From: Ascaris suum
Lineage: Eukaryota; Nematoda; Chromadorea; Rhabditida; Ascarididae
DNA length: 64,000 nucleotides
Assembly (NCBI GenBank): GCA_013433145.1
Contig: CM024191.1
Location: forward strand, 4,852,501-4,916,500
Direction of reading: 5' to 3'
Under the pieces are notes generated by a model, which saw nothing but the letters and a program-made list of their open reading frames with translations, was not told the DNA's origin and did no database searches. Shown here in pieces: positions 11,898 to 22,193 of the stretch (the stretch's first letter is position 1; the number at the start of each line of letters is the position of its first letter). Position numbers and translations under genes: made by a program.

Positions 11898-12540
11898 TGC
11901 TCACTCTTACTCTTGCTAATGGCAATTTAGTGAACACTGTTTCTCCTTATATTTAGGTTGTCCACAATCCCCTCTATGGAATCATATGTAAAACACCGAC
12001 AAATATGCTCATTCGTGTCGACTGCATGTCTCTACACATATCCATAACTAGTTTTGTAAAGTTAAATTAATTATCAACAACTATTTTACACTAATAACAA
12101 TAAACGTGTTTATTTGCAGAAAATAGACAGAAAAAGCAAACAAATTTTCGAGAAGTGAACACTGACATAAATGTTGAAATCGAGTATAGAAGAGCACAAA
12201 AAACAGAACTTGAAATGAGATGACGTCAACGTGTTTTTGTGCGCTCGCAAAAGTTACCACACATTCGGGCAAACTTGGAGAGAGAGGGGGATGGATTATT
12301 CATTGGAGCTCCCTGCTTTGGTGATATCAACGTCCAATTCCATATGGGGTGATAACTAACGAAGCCAGCAAACAGTCAGTGTACCATCGTTCCCGAAACC
12401 ATGTAAGCACATCTTAAATTAGCCTACCTTATCTCATGCAACAAAACCACTCATCTTGCCATTACAAGTCTTTTGCGTGGGGATTGTGGATTAGGTTCAA
12501 CAGCTGTGACTGCCAAATAAAGCGCTAAAACGAATCCTAC

Positions 12541-12663
12541 CTTCTACGAGCAGATTCTTAAGTACCTCATCTTTCCAGCTCCTGTTCCAAGCTCTCGCGG
12601 TGCTCTCACTCTTCACGGAATAGCAGGGTGCCTCGACGCGTACTAATGTGGCTTTCAACATAT
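12541..12663 (-). CDS. Candidate coding exon with ATG next to an acceptor
   Basis: On the minus strand an acceptor (ATTTTAG) is followed after two bases by ATG (12661-12659). The open frame of 40 codons ends at GTAGAAG|GTAGGA, a good donor (phase 1). The peptide begins MLKATLVRVEAPCYSVKSES and continues basic and Trp-containing. Such spacing fits a trans-splice site directly before a start codon, but no downstream exon was found at lower coordinates. The surrounding 12.24-13.0 kb is GC-richer, so the alternative is a copy of a dispersed repeat. The function is not recognised. Confidence 0.28.
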
Positions 12664-13525
12664 CTAAAATATTCAGATTATAGGCATAGTAGCATCAAAT
12701 AGCAGGAGCAAAAAGTGCTCGGAACATCGTCACACCTCGCGAGAAGAGGCTGTGGCTAAGGAAAGGGAGGGAGGGAAGTGGGGGAAGGGATGAATAAGAA
12801 AGCCTATTCAAAGTGAAGCGCGCATAGGCTTAGGTAATCGAATGCACCAGTGTTCGGCAGTTACACTCTGTAATGAACGGGGGCTGCAGATGGGGCGGAG
12901 GAGTGAAGCGGTGCAACACAACCTCACGCGATCCACTTATGTGGACAGTATAAGCGAACCAGCACACCAACGTGTCATACATTGTTTTGCATATCGATCA
13001 TAATCTGTGAAAACATTTGTAATAGCGAAACGCCAGATTAATAGTTGATACGAACAGGGGCCCCTTCATAAACAGTTATTTTCATTGAGAAGAACGGATG
13101 GCAAAAGGATGGTAAAAGAGTGGTCAAAATTTGACTTTTTTGGTGCATCCATACGGCTGCATTCAAGGCTATAGAGTTCTCAGTTCTGAACCAGTTCTGA
13201 ACCTGAATCGGACCGTCGCAAATCTGCTATCCTATTTTCCTACTTACTGTAACAAAAACGTAACTCGCTTCGAGTGGAAGCCTTCGTTTTTTTTTCTTTT
13301 TTTTGCTTTTTTTGCTGTGTGCCTACGAACAAACATTTTTTTCTTAGGCGCTGCGAGTGATTAATGATGTCGATGAGCGACTCGCGCTTACAACGGAGAG
13401 AAGTCGAAGCGTCGTATGAAAAACTTGTCAAATGAAGCTGGGAAGCAGTACGCTTCGTCCTTGAGGCCACACCTATGACAACACGGGGACAGTTGCGTTA
13501 AGAACCTCCTTCCTCTTCTTCCTCT

Positions 13526-13549
13526 CCCCCCCCCCCCCCCCCCCCCCCC
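13526..13549 (+). repeat. Poly(C) run, 24 nt
   Basis: Twenty-four consecutive C after a C/T-rich lead-in, the longest perfect C run in the window. Confidence 0.92.
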
Positions 13550-14041
13550 ACCCTCCGCTTGAACTCATCGACAAGCGTTCCGTTCTTTGATCATAACTTC
13601 ATTTTCGATAGATGCGAAATTTAGTGCCCTATATTTAACGCATCGCTAGGTCTCTGAGAAAATTTTAAAAAGTGCGCGATTCCTCACTCTTCTTAACGAA
13701 TAAATGAGACTGTATTTGAATAAGGCACGTTGCATATTTCGTTATAAATCGCTTGAATCGACGACAACAAAAGTTGCGATTGTGTCTGAACCTGCGTTTT
13801 CTTGATGTCTTCAGCAAACTTCGAATGCAGCAGCTGAAGTCGGTTTTTTTGGATACAACGTTGTCCCCATTGTAGTAACGAGTGCGCCAATTATCATGCC
13901 TTGGACATTTTCCTAAAAAGACCTCACGACCACAGGAAGACTATAGAAAGCTCCTGATAACATTTTCTGAAAGGTCTTTTTTGGGGTAGTATAAGCTACT
14001 GCGTAGACTAACAGCGAAACTCTGAAGAAGTAGTCGGTATT

Positions 14042-14055
14042 CCCCCCCCCCCCCC
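14042..14055 (+). repeat. Poly(C) run, 14 nt
   Basis: Fourteen consecutive C on the plus strand. Confidence 0.9.
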
Positions 14056-15438
14056 ACTAAAGTCTTTATTTTTATCCTAGAATTCCAAAAACTTGAAATT
14101 TTAATTGGCAGGAAATCCATAACTGGGCAGCGACCTCCACATTTTACATAGTTCCAAGAAAAGAATTCAGGAAATTTCAAATGCAAGCCATCTGTAAGTT
14201 ATCTTGGTGAGAACTTCCTCTCTTCTTTAGCACCGTTAAACATAGGGGACGTGGAATTCAGCGTAAAATGTCTAAGGTTTTTCACAAGCACACCATTACC
14301 AATTATGTGTCAGCTATGTGTCTTCAGTGATGTAGAACGCATAGCAGTAACAGCAACAAGCTCACGTTGGTAGAAGTAATACTGCCTACAGAAATCTTAA
14401 ACACCTCGAAAATTAAGGTGCTTTACGTTCAGGATCGTTTTATTCAACATCAAGCGACCACGCAGGCAACACTTGTCGATGACATTGAAGGGACAGGATG
14501 AGGTGGAAAAACACAAAATTTGGAGCTTCTTTGTTGCACTCTTGGTAAGCGCTGTTGTTTGGGTCCAAACCAAGGCCTACCAACTTTCAGCCAAAAATAT
14601 TAATGAATCCCCACCTATCAAGATTAGCACATCGGTAGGTTTTGATAATTCTATCTTCAATTTTATTAGGAGCAGTGTAAAATTAGGGGACTTGACAAGT
14701 TGATCACAAGGATACCGAGCTGATGTTTTCTACTGCATTGAGAAAATTTGCAGGGTCTTTATTGATATGTCAAATTTGCCATATAACTTTTTTGCTGCTG
14801 AAAGTTGCAAATGAGATGAGGAAGATGACTTACTGCTTCTAGCTAATTCATTGTAACATCAGTAGAATAGCGCATTATAAGCATATGCTAGCGAAAACCA
14901 CACTGTTAAGTTGTCGCTTGATGGCCATTTCAAAGTGGCAGTGAGCGACAAATGGTCGTTCAATTAAATTTAGTAGTGAGTTGATTTGAATGTAACACTA
15001 GTTCCACTCGCAATCATGAAGTGTGCTTATCGATAGCCCTCATAATGAGCTTACATAAGTTGGTTTTTTGTAATAGTTTTAAGCAACAATGGTAATTCGT
15101 CGAGTTGAAATTTAAATGATCGTAAATTGACGTGTCCTGTTTGTTTCTTTGTTGTATATAGTCAACAATATGACAATGAACTCCTTTATTGTGCTGCGAA
15201 ATATGGTCGCATAGATCTACGTAGCATTGCATCACAGAGAAATGCGCTAATGCATTAAATTTTACAATTATATGGCAGTTGAGGCAATTCACCCAGTAAT
15301 AGTGCGCATGTGTACATATCACAGTAAGCTGACCACTTGTGAAAAGATGTTTTTTAAGAAAACTTCCAGGAACATTTCATATTGTGAATTTGCTTGTTTT
15401 TTCGGGGGGAGGTGGGAGTAAGGGGATGAGGTTGCCAA

Positions 15439-15456
15439 GGGGGGGGGGGGGGGGGG
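15439..15456 (+). repeat. Poly(G) run, 18 nt
   Basis: Eighteen consecutive G on the plus strand, within a G-rich stretch from about 15402 to 15470. It is the only long G run; the others in the window are C on this strand. Confidence 0.9.
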
Positions 15457-15773
15457 AAGGGTAGAAGTGGTTAAATGCTATAGATATAAAGCGACACAAG
15501 CGACACTGTGGGTGGTCTCAGTACACACTCCAACTTACAAAGCAGTTGCAATGTAAGCAAGTGCATTTTGAGCAAGACTTTTAAACAATTTCAAAGGAAA
15601 GACTGTACAATGAAAACAATGCGACGGCGACTGATTCCATTTCTATAGCACAATGACTAGGAACAAACGCACACACAAAACGGAGGGGGATGGCTGTATC
15701 GGTTCGCTGACCAGACTAAATCGCCAAAATAGCCATCAACATGCATGTCGTTGATTTTGTACTGCTGGCATGC

Positions 15774-15872
15774 TTATTTCCTGCAGCATTGGCTACCGTT
15801 ACCGCACGGTGAGTAGCCAGTAGAACAATAGCATTGCATGTACATTATCTGGATGCACTGGACTGTGGGTAC
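15774..15872 (-). CDS. C_tripleX gene, last exon
   Basis: The acceptor CATTGCAG precedes GTA CCC ACA. The exon encodes 32 residues, VPTVQCIQIMYMQCYC onward, with eight Cys in all including a terminal CC, and ends in TAA at 15776-15774. Joined in phase 0 it continues the Cys pattern (CIQ before and after the junction). Confidence 0.75.
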   Translation of the reverse strand, partial: VPTVQCIQIMYMQCYCSTGYSPCGNGSQCCRK

Positions 15873-16854
15873 CTGCAATGGAAAACGATTCGTACCCTTT
15901 AGGGTAAAAAAAACGATCATGGAATAGTGAGTGCTAAATTCAGCAACATATAAGGCATATTTAAACGTAAACAAAAGCCGTAGTTTTTGTTGTTTCCTTT
16001 TAGGTACTATATTGTTGAGCCAAAAAACTAATAGCACATTGTGATGATATTCACTTGCTACCCTCCTCTCATTCCCCGTCACCATGTAAAGATGAGACTA
16101 CTGTGCAATAGAGTCATTGTGGTTTAAATGTTTTCTGGTTCATACCAACTCCTGAAACTGTACTACGCATGCTTGAAATAAGAAACAAAACCCGTACCCT
16201 AAAAGTAATTGTTTTTTGCCGAACATACCGAAGATGTAGAAAAATGGCTGAAACAAATGTTGTCATATGCGAATGTTGTGGTTAACTGTGCATGAATCAA
16301 TTCCATTTTCCGCGCGTTTTTATAGCTATTAAGAATGCTATTATCAAATAATTGCGCCAGTTGTGAACTGGACAACAAAATGAATTATAACTTGCCTGGA
16401 TGCATGGGGTGCAGGCTGGAGCACAGCATTGCTGAGGAGGCTGCGTGACAATCACAGGTGGTTGAGTAACGATCGTAGTTGGGATGGTCGGAAGCGTTGC
16501 TGGGGTAGTTGGGATAGTCTGGGGTGGCTGCGTAATTACGGGAATTGTGGGTTGGGGCTGTTGGCCACATGTTGTTGAGCAGGTATTCCAGCAAACTGGC
16601 ACACATTGCGAATGCATGCATTGACTTTGACATACGTCTTGACAAACTGGCTGGCAAGGCTGTGATACCTGACCACATGGACAAGACTGGACCACTTGTG
16701 GGCATGAGCAAGTCATTTGGATAGAAAGCACGATTGGAGCGCAGCTGCAGGACGATTGCATGCAAGTGCATCGTTTGACTCGAGTGTCCACTGCATTTGT
16801 GGCCTGAAAAGGCTTTCCATCACATTTATCACATTTACCTTCATTCTTTTCCAT
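15774..16854 (-). CDS. Cys-X3-Cys (C_tripleX) repeat protein, two exons
   Basis: Small Cys-rich protein: exon 16854 (or 16803)-16396, then 15872-15774. The central part has Cys spaced mostly by three residues (C-x3-C-x3-C-x3-C...), including QPCQPVCQDVCQSQC and VPVCWNTCSTTCG. This is the pattern of the nematode cysteine-rich repeat family (Pfam C_tripleX); its function is unknown, although members are often secreted. A Pro/Thr/Gln-rich linker (TIPTTP, VTQPP repeats) leads to a second Cys cluster that crosses the intron. Starting at ATG 16854 gives 185 residues (MEKNEGKCDKCDGKPFQ first) but no signal peptide. A TTTTCAG just before GCC at 16803 suggests that an upstream exon could supply one instead. 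TATAAG at about 16931-16926 favours the first reading. Confidence 0.72.
15873..16395 (-). other. GC-AG intron of the C_tripleX gene
   Basis: 523 nt beginning GCAAGT after CCAG, and ending CATTGCAG. The only nearby GT (four bases into the apparent intron) would put the last exon out of frame and remove its Cys residues, so the GC donor is preferred. Confidence 0.65.
16396..16803 (-). CDS. C_tripleX gene, main exon
   Basis: Secure part of the first coding exon: 136 codons from ATNAVDTRVKRC to TPCIQ. The boundary at 16803 is an alternative acceptor (CCTTTTCAG). The frame is also open back to ATG 16854 and to a TAG about 70 nt further. The donor is GC: ATCCAG|GCAAGT. Confidence 0.75.
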
Positions 16855-16925
16855 ATTCACATTCAAAACAACAAGGGAAGACCTTCCAATCAACGAAAAA
16901 TCCAATCGTATGTACTATGCGACCC

Positions 16926-16932
16926 TTATAAA
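16926..16932 (-). promoter_or_regulatory. TATA-like element before the C_tripleX gene
   Basis: The minus strand reads CTTTATAAGG about 75 nt upstream of ATG 16854, a plausible core-promoter position if transcription starts near 16900. Confidence 0.35.
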
Positions 16933-17712
16933 GGAAGCTTCCTGTTATAATTTAAAGGTTTGCAGACGAAAAAACATAAAGTTTTCCAAAATGGAGTAGC
17001 AGTATTCAAAAACTTAAATTGATTACTATAAGTTGCAATTCATAACTTCTGACCTAGCCCAAATGTAGATTTTAGTCCAACCGTTTTGAGCCCATTTTCT
17101 TTACTACGCCGATTCCAATTGGCAAACTTGCTATAATGAGCTTAAGTGCCGTAAATGTAGCAATCAAGTTGCTGTTATTTGATGTTGTAGAACCATTCTA
17201 AACCATCACGATCACTTTCCGTACTGAGGATCTTTACAACCATTCCAGCTTTTAGATGCAAAAAACAGTCTATTCATATGAAATCAAAACAGGTAGATAG
17301 CAATTTATTCATTTCCTAATATCTGTAGAAAATTCTATAACTTCAAAGAACTTCTAGGCTTTATCATTATCAAACGATTTCGACAGCATACATTAGTGGC
17401 TACATCGTTTTGAACGCTATACCTAGTTACTCATACAAGAAAACAAATAACCATACCTATAGAAAGTGGTGGAATTATCGAGTACGCTCGAAGCGTTTTA
17501 GAAATTGCAGTTTTAGGATGTTTTGAAGGGAAAATTGCAACTGAAGGGTTATACTAGCACGCTTATTCTTGAAAGACGAATAATTCAGTAGCTTTGGGAG
17601 ATTTAAGGATATGGCATCATCCCATTTTTGATAAAAGAGGATGAGGTAATAACTTTTATGAATTATCGAAATATCTAAACTTAAAGGATTTGATAAAATT
17701 GTAAAAGCTAAC
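16933..17712. other. Upstream flank of the C_tripleX gene
   Basis: A/T-rich, with no clear signal-peptide exon on the minus strand despite a search for ATG-hydrophobic-GT patterns. Confidence 0.4.
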
Positions 17713-17803
17713 CACCGAATAGCTGGTTGAGGCTAGGAGAAGGTAGAAGGCGATGCTGTACATCTGGATTGACGAAACGCTCAGCTAACTGTGAGGAAAG
17801 CAT
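17713..17803 (-). CDS. Candidate short first exon
   Basis: The frame opens after a TAA at 17839 and has ATG at 17803 (MLSSQLAERF...), then 30 codons to TTCGGTG|GTTAGC (phase 1). It reads like coding sequence and lies in a GC-richer patch. However, the opposite strand is open too (17727-17942), and phase 1 does not fit the C_tripleX acceptor at 16803. It may be a repeat. No function is recognised. Confidence 0.18.
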
Positions 17804-17839
17804 GGTTGCGAGCGCATTTATAGCAGCCGAGATGCGTTA

Positions 17840-20800
17840 TTTGTTGCAACATTGTCGAGATCGTTGTGCGTTGTTCCAAAGCAAATTTGCGTTGAGCAAA
17901 CAATACATACCATCTACTCATTTAATGCTTCTTTTCGACTAATCTTTACTTCTAGTTGCTTTACCTGCTCAGTGTTCACTTTCGTATTAAATCAACAAAC
18001 GTGCTCTATTAGTGTATGTGTTGCAAGCACGTATGCGTGGGCGTTTCCATAGAGTCAACCACACTGCTTCCAACTTTTTATCATAAAAGTAAATAATACG
18101 GAAAACTTGCGGCAACTAGTCTAGACGTGAGCCGACAACTGACACAACGTTCATGGCTAGTACCGCTCTTCCTTCGTTCACAGTATCGGGGTCGAAGTGT
18201 TTCGCTTCCAGTAGCCATCTTTGTCGATGGTCGCCGTTACAGCATCCGTGAACTGTTTTTTTCGCTATTTCGAGCAAATCGAACAGCCTAAGTTGGGCAT
18301 GCTATCGAGCATCGTATCATCTGTTTTCCGCTAAGATATCACTATATAGTAAGTCTAGACCTGTAATCTCCATTCCTTCGAGGATAGATACCGTAAGTAT
18401 TCAAAGTGAAGCCCTGGGCATTAACTTTATGCGATATTCAGCTCAAGCTAAGGGCTTCCGTTTAAGGGCCGAAAATATTTGATTTGCTGAGCACAAGACT
18501 TGTTTCTTAAAGGCTATTTCATTGGCGAAGTGTTTCTTTATGTTAGGATAGAGGAATATGCACTTAGACATCACAGCTGACATTAGAACATATCAATGGA
18601 AGGAATTTTTACCGTTTAGCTTCTACAAAGCTTTACATAATCACCGAGGTGGAAGCATCCATAATGCAATTAGGATTTCCGCGGCGTGTGAACGAGAAGG
18701 TTTTACTTGCTAGAACTTACTTAGAAGAAAAGAGGAGATAGGAGGCATGTTACACTTCAACAAATACGATGAACTGTAGATGCGCGCTTAAAAACTTTTT
18801 TTTTCGATGATCGATTATAATTCTTCGTGAAAAAAAATTATAAACTAAAAATTATAAACTTTCGTTCTATTCGAAATCGGAAGTGATTTCAGCGAAATTT
18901 TGATTAAAATTGTTTATTAAAAGACCACTAGCTAAAAAATAAATTACTAATAGCGTGCAATGAATAATAAGCATATTTGCTTTTATAAGTAATACGATTG
19001 CAAAACGATCATGAATCCACTTATTCAACGGCGTTTCATTGCTATTTCTTAATGAGAAGTATGCTCTTGATTGCCTTTTCCCTTTCTTCCTTTTCTCCTA
19101 TCCTCAAATTTCCTCTCGCTATTCTCCTATATGTCAATCTTTTAATCTTCTTCATAGCATGATCCTCAATCTTGTACATCCCTCCTATGAGTTGGAAAGC
19201 TTCGCTGTCATAGGCGTTAATTGAACAATTTGGGAAACCCACAAGTTTAATGAATTACAAGTGACATTTCAGCCTTTTTTTTTCAAAAGGAATTCGTTCT
19301 ACTTTCTCTAGTCCATACTTAAATTTCTATGAATACCATACTCAACCTTCATACCCTTTACAGGCTCAACCTTTTATCTCTCATTCTCCGCTAACAATAT
19401 GTAGTGAATTATCTTCTATGCAATGCAGAAAGAAAGCCGGAAGGGACTTGCTGCAGAAACGAAAATAGAGGAAACTGCTAGATTTAGCAGCAAACTTTCC
19501 ACAACAGAGAGGGGAAATGCTTGTCAGTATGATAAATTCCTCATCAAATACCTAATTAAAAAGTTGTTTGAAAATTTAGTGCGCCACATATTTAGATGGA
19601 CTTTTTAAGTGGGGGAAATATGGAGGGCAAGGTGAAAGGGAAATGAAGACTTACTATGTGCAATTTCATATCTGTTTTATTGATCTAATAGAGTAGTTTT
19701 TTCTACGATTGCTGCAACGTTCAACGCTACCATTTTCGAAGAATAGAAAGAACTCTGGTAAAATTATAAGCCGCAGGTAAGATTTTTCACCCTAATTAAT
19801 TGCTCTGATAATTTGGGATATTCTAGTTGGACGACTCTCGCATCAAAAAATTCTTCTTTATTGTATCCACTTCTCCAGTTGACCTTTTTTTTTGTTGTCT
19901 AACAGCTGCGGGAATACTCAGAAATATAGTCTTTGAAATTGAAAAAGCAAGCCAAAATAAGGGAGCGAGGTTAAAGGGAAACTTCTTCTTGTCGACGCTT
20001 TAACGGTTGAAGTTAATTTTATGGCCGTTCCCTTCACTCTTGAATTCTACGATTGCAGAGGAAATGGTGGGAGATTTTTAAATGATATTTGGTGCAGTAT
20101 TATGTAGAAAGATCGTGCCAGGTTAACGGCACTGAACGGTAAACGTTTATGCTATTTGTTCTTCCGGTTCTTTTTACAGTTTGTTCTATAGTTTGCTATT
20201 TGTTCTATACATCTTATTGGAATGATTCCTGAATATTATCCATTTCGAATTGAATTCATCATGAGACACCGTTTTAGTTGCCTCAAAAGTCACCTCTCCC
20301 TATCCTTGAAATCAATCGTATCCCCAAGCTTCTAAAGAACAAAAGTAGCACTTCTTTCTTCAATATTTATTCGAAATATCGTTTAGACCACACTATTTTC
20401 AAGTCATCGAATATAAGCAAAAGAAATTTTCAAACCGATGTCTTCAATTTCTGAAACGAGCAAAATTTGAATATATCCATCAGCTTGTTATATAGAAATC
20501 GCATGATATTATGCGATGCAGATCGTTTAGCAAAGTTTTGTGAATGCTTCGAACCCCTCTCCCTTCCCCTCCCACCTTCCCATTCCTCGCACCTCTCCTA
20601 ACAGTCTGATTTTTTAAAACTTATATATATTTTCAGCTTCTTCCCTGATATGAGGTTAGTCAAATTCGCTCTTCCACACGGTTCGTTTTGTCGCTTCTTC
20701 CATTCGACGTTTTCTTCACCTCAGTTGCTAAAATCGAGGCCAGTTGTGTCTCTGAATGATACACAGCTGCTGTGCCAAGAAAAGCCTTCTAATGAACCAC

Positions 20801-22004
20801 TAGTCGACGGCCTCAGACATTATCAAAATAGTTGAGCACCTGGGAACTAGACAAAAATCATGTACTATACAAAGCAGTCATTAGCAGGTAGCGATGCTTC
20901 CACCCCAAACACTGAATGCTATTCCAAATGCGAAACTTTCGGCAGATGATGATAACGTTAGGGCATGAAGCTATTCCATTAACTTGGCTCCCTTTGTAGA
21001 CGAGCAGATAAGTTGAGGAGACCATTTATTAAGGTATCGCAAACCTATACCATCTACGGTTACAAGATCTCTCCTTTCTAAGGCTGATGCTTGTTCCCTT
21101 CCTAATAGAGTGATTAGTGGATTATTGGAGTATTACTGGATTATTCATTCCAGTGACAATGACTGCTCATAAGAGAGATTTATTTATCCTACTGAATCGT
21201 AACGTTCAATTCTTTCACAAGAGGAAATATACGATTAGGAAGATTTAGCCAATCCTAAGAGTCAGAAGCTAATAAAGCAATCCTTGACATCAACCTCAGC
21301 TGATTCCTTAACAGTAGAATTACCCCTCCTACTGATGGATATTCAACTACAAGTTTAGAATTTCTAAGAGCGGTAGAGGGCAATGATCAGTAAGCAACCA
21401 TGACTCACTATTGCTTAACTTATAAACTGAGAAGTGAAGAATGTGACATGACATAACGATGTTGTAACTTCTATTGTGTCCTACTGTAGCACAATAAATA
21501 TATAAGACGTCAAAAATCACTAAGCTTTCGATGATTCAAGTCTGATGTAAATGAAATGAAAAAATATGATGAGCAGGCATGCACACGTTTTTTTCGTTTT
21601 TTTTTTCTTTTGCAATTTCATCGTCGTACTAACCAATCGAACTCAAAGCAAAAAAAAAAGAAAGGAGAAAAAAAAACGCAAAGAATAGTTGTGTATCGGT
21701 TTTCCACCGAAAAACTCATCCACTTCACAGCAGTATATAGTGCTTCGAAAGAAGACCACCTATGTCACTAAATTTCATCGTCACAATCTCGCCGATCTCC
21801 ACTTTGAGTGCAGACACAGACAAGCACATACATACTTACAAGTACAACATCGTTGTGATTCACCTTTCAAGACAACTGAAAATAATAAGTTTAAAAAAAG
21901 TGAATCGATTCTATGTTACAATTACATATTGTCGACATCAAAATCTACCTCAAATACAATTGTATCCTATCAGCATAAAGTAAAAATTTAATAACGAAAT
22001 CCCA
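17840..22004. other. Intergenic region, nothing recognised
   Basis: A/T-rich. A 14-nt direct repeat (AAAAATTATAAACT, twice) lies near 18833-18860. A plus-strand acceptor-like TTTTCAG at about 20630-20637 precedes an open frame (20650-20835) without motifs. Nothing is supported as a gene. Confidence 0.4.
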
Positions 22005-22193
22005 TCTTAAAGAGGAAGAAATTGCTTTTGCTTAGATAATGCACTGATTTGGCGGCCGGCGTCAACTGATACGCACCTCATACATGTACGTTGATCCCAT
22101 ACTTCTTGACGGCATCCCTCCAAAATTCCAAATATCCGATGATTTATAAGTAAATTCGGATGAGGCGGAAACGACCGGGAAGTGAATATTCCA
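22005..22193 (-). CDS. Candidate exon or repeat-derived open frame
   Basis: On the minus strand TTTTTTTCAG (acceptor) opens a frame reading GIFTSRSFPPHPNLL, later EVWDQRTCMR. It can end at ATGAG|GTGCGT (22077, phase 2) or read through to a stop near 22005. The sequence is GC-richer than its flanks. The splice-like bounds support an exon; the isolated position and read-through fit a dispersed repeat. No domain is recognised. Confidence 0.22.

Larger units (their letters stand above)
7787..12540. other. Intergenic region
   Basis: Mostly A/T-rich with poly(C) runs at 8267-8281 and 10931-10955. A GC-richer patch at 8040-8150 includes the short palindromic stretch CTCCGGAG. A 111-codon minus-strand open frame (9049-8714) and open frames on both strands at 11455-11740 sit in two other GC-richer patches. 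They show no recognised motif and may be repeat copies. A TA microsatellite occupies 11821-11896. No gene can be supported. Confidence 0.5.
12664..15773. other. Intergenic region with poly(C) and poly(G) runs
   Basis: The first 300 nt are GC-richer (a purine-rich stretch at 12755-12795). The rest is A/T-rich. Runs of C at 13526-13549 and 14042-14055 and of G at 15439-15456 are the main features. Minus-strand frames of up to 102 codons (for example 15322-15014) have no motif and A/T-rich codons. No gene is supported. Confidence 0.5.

Noticed and set aside
15014..15322. 102-codon minus-strand frame
   Set aside because: It has A/T-rich codons, no motif and no splice signals; chance is sufficient.
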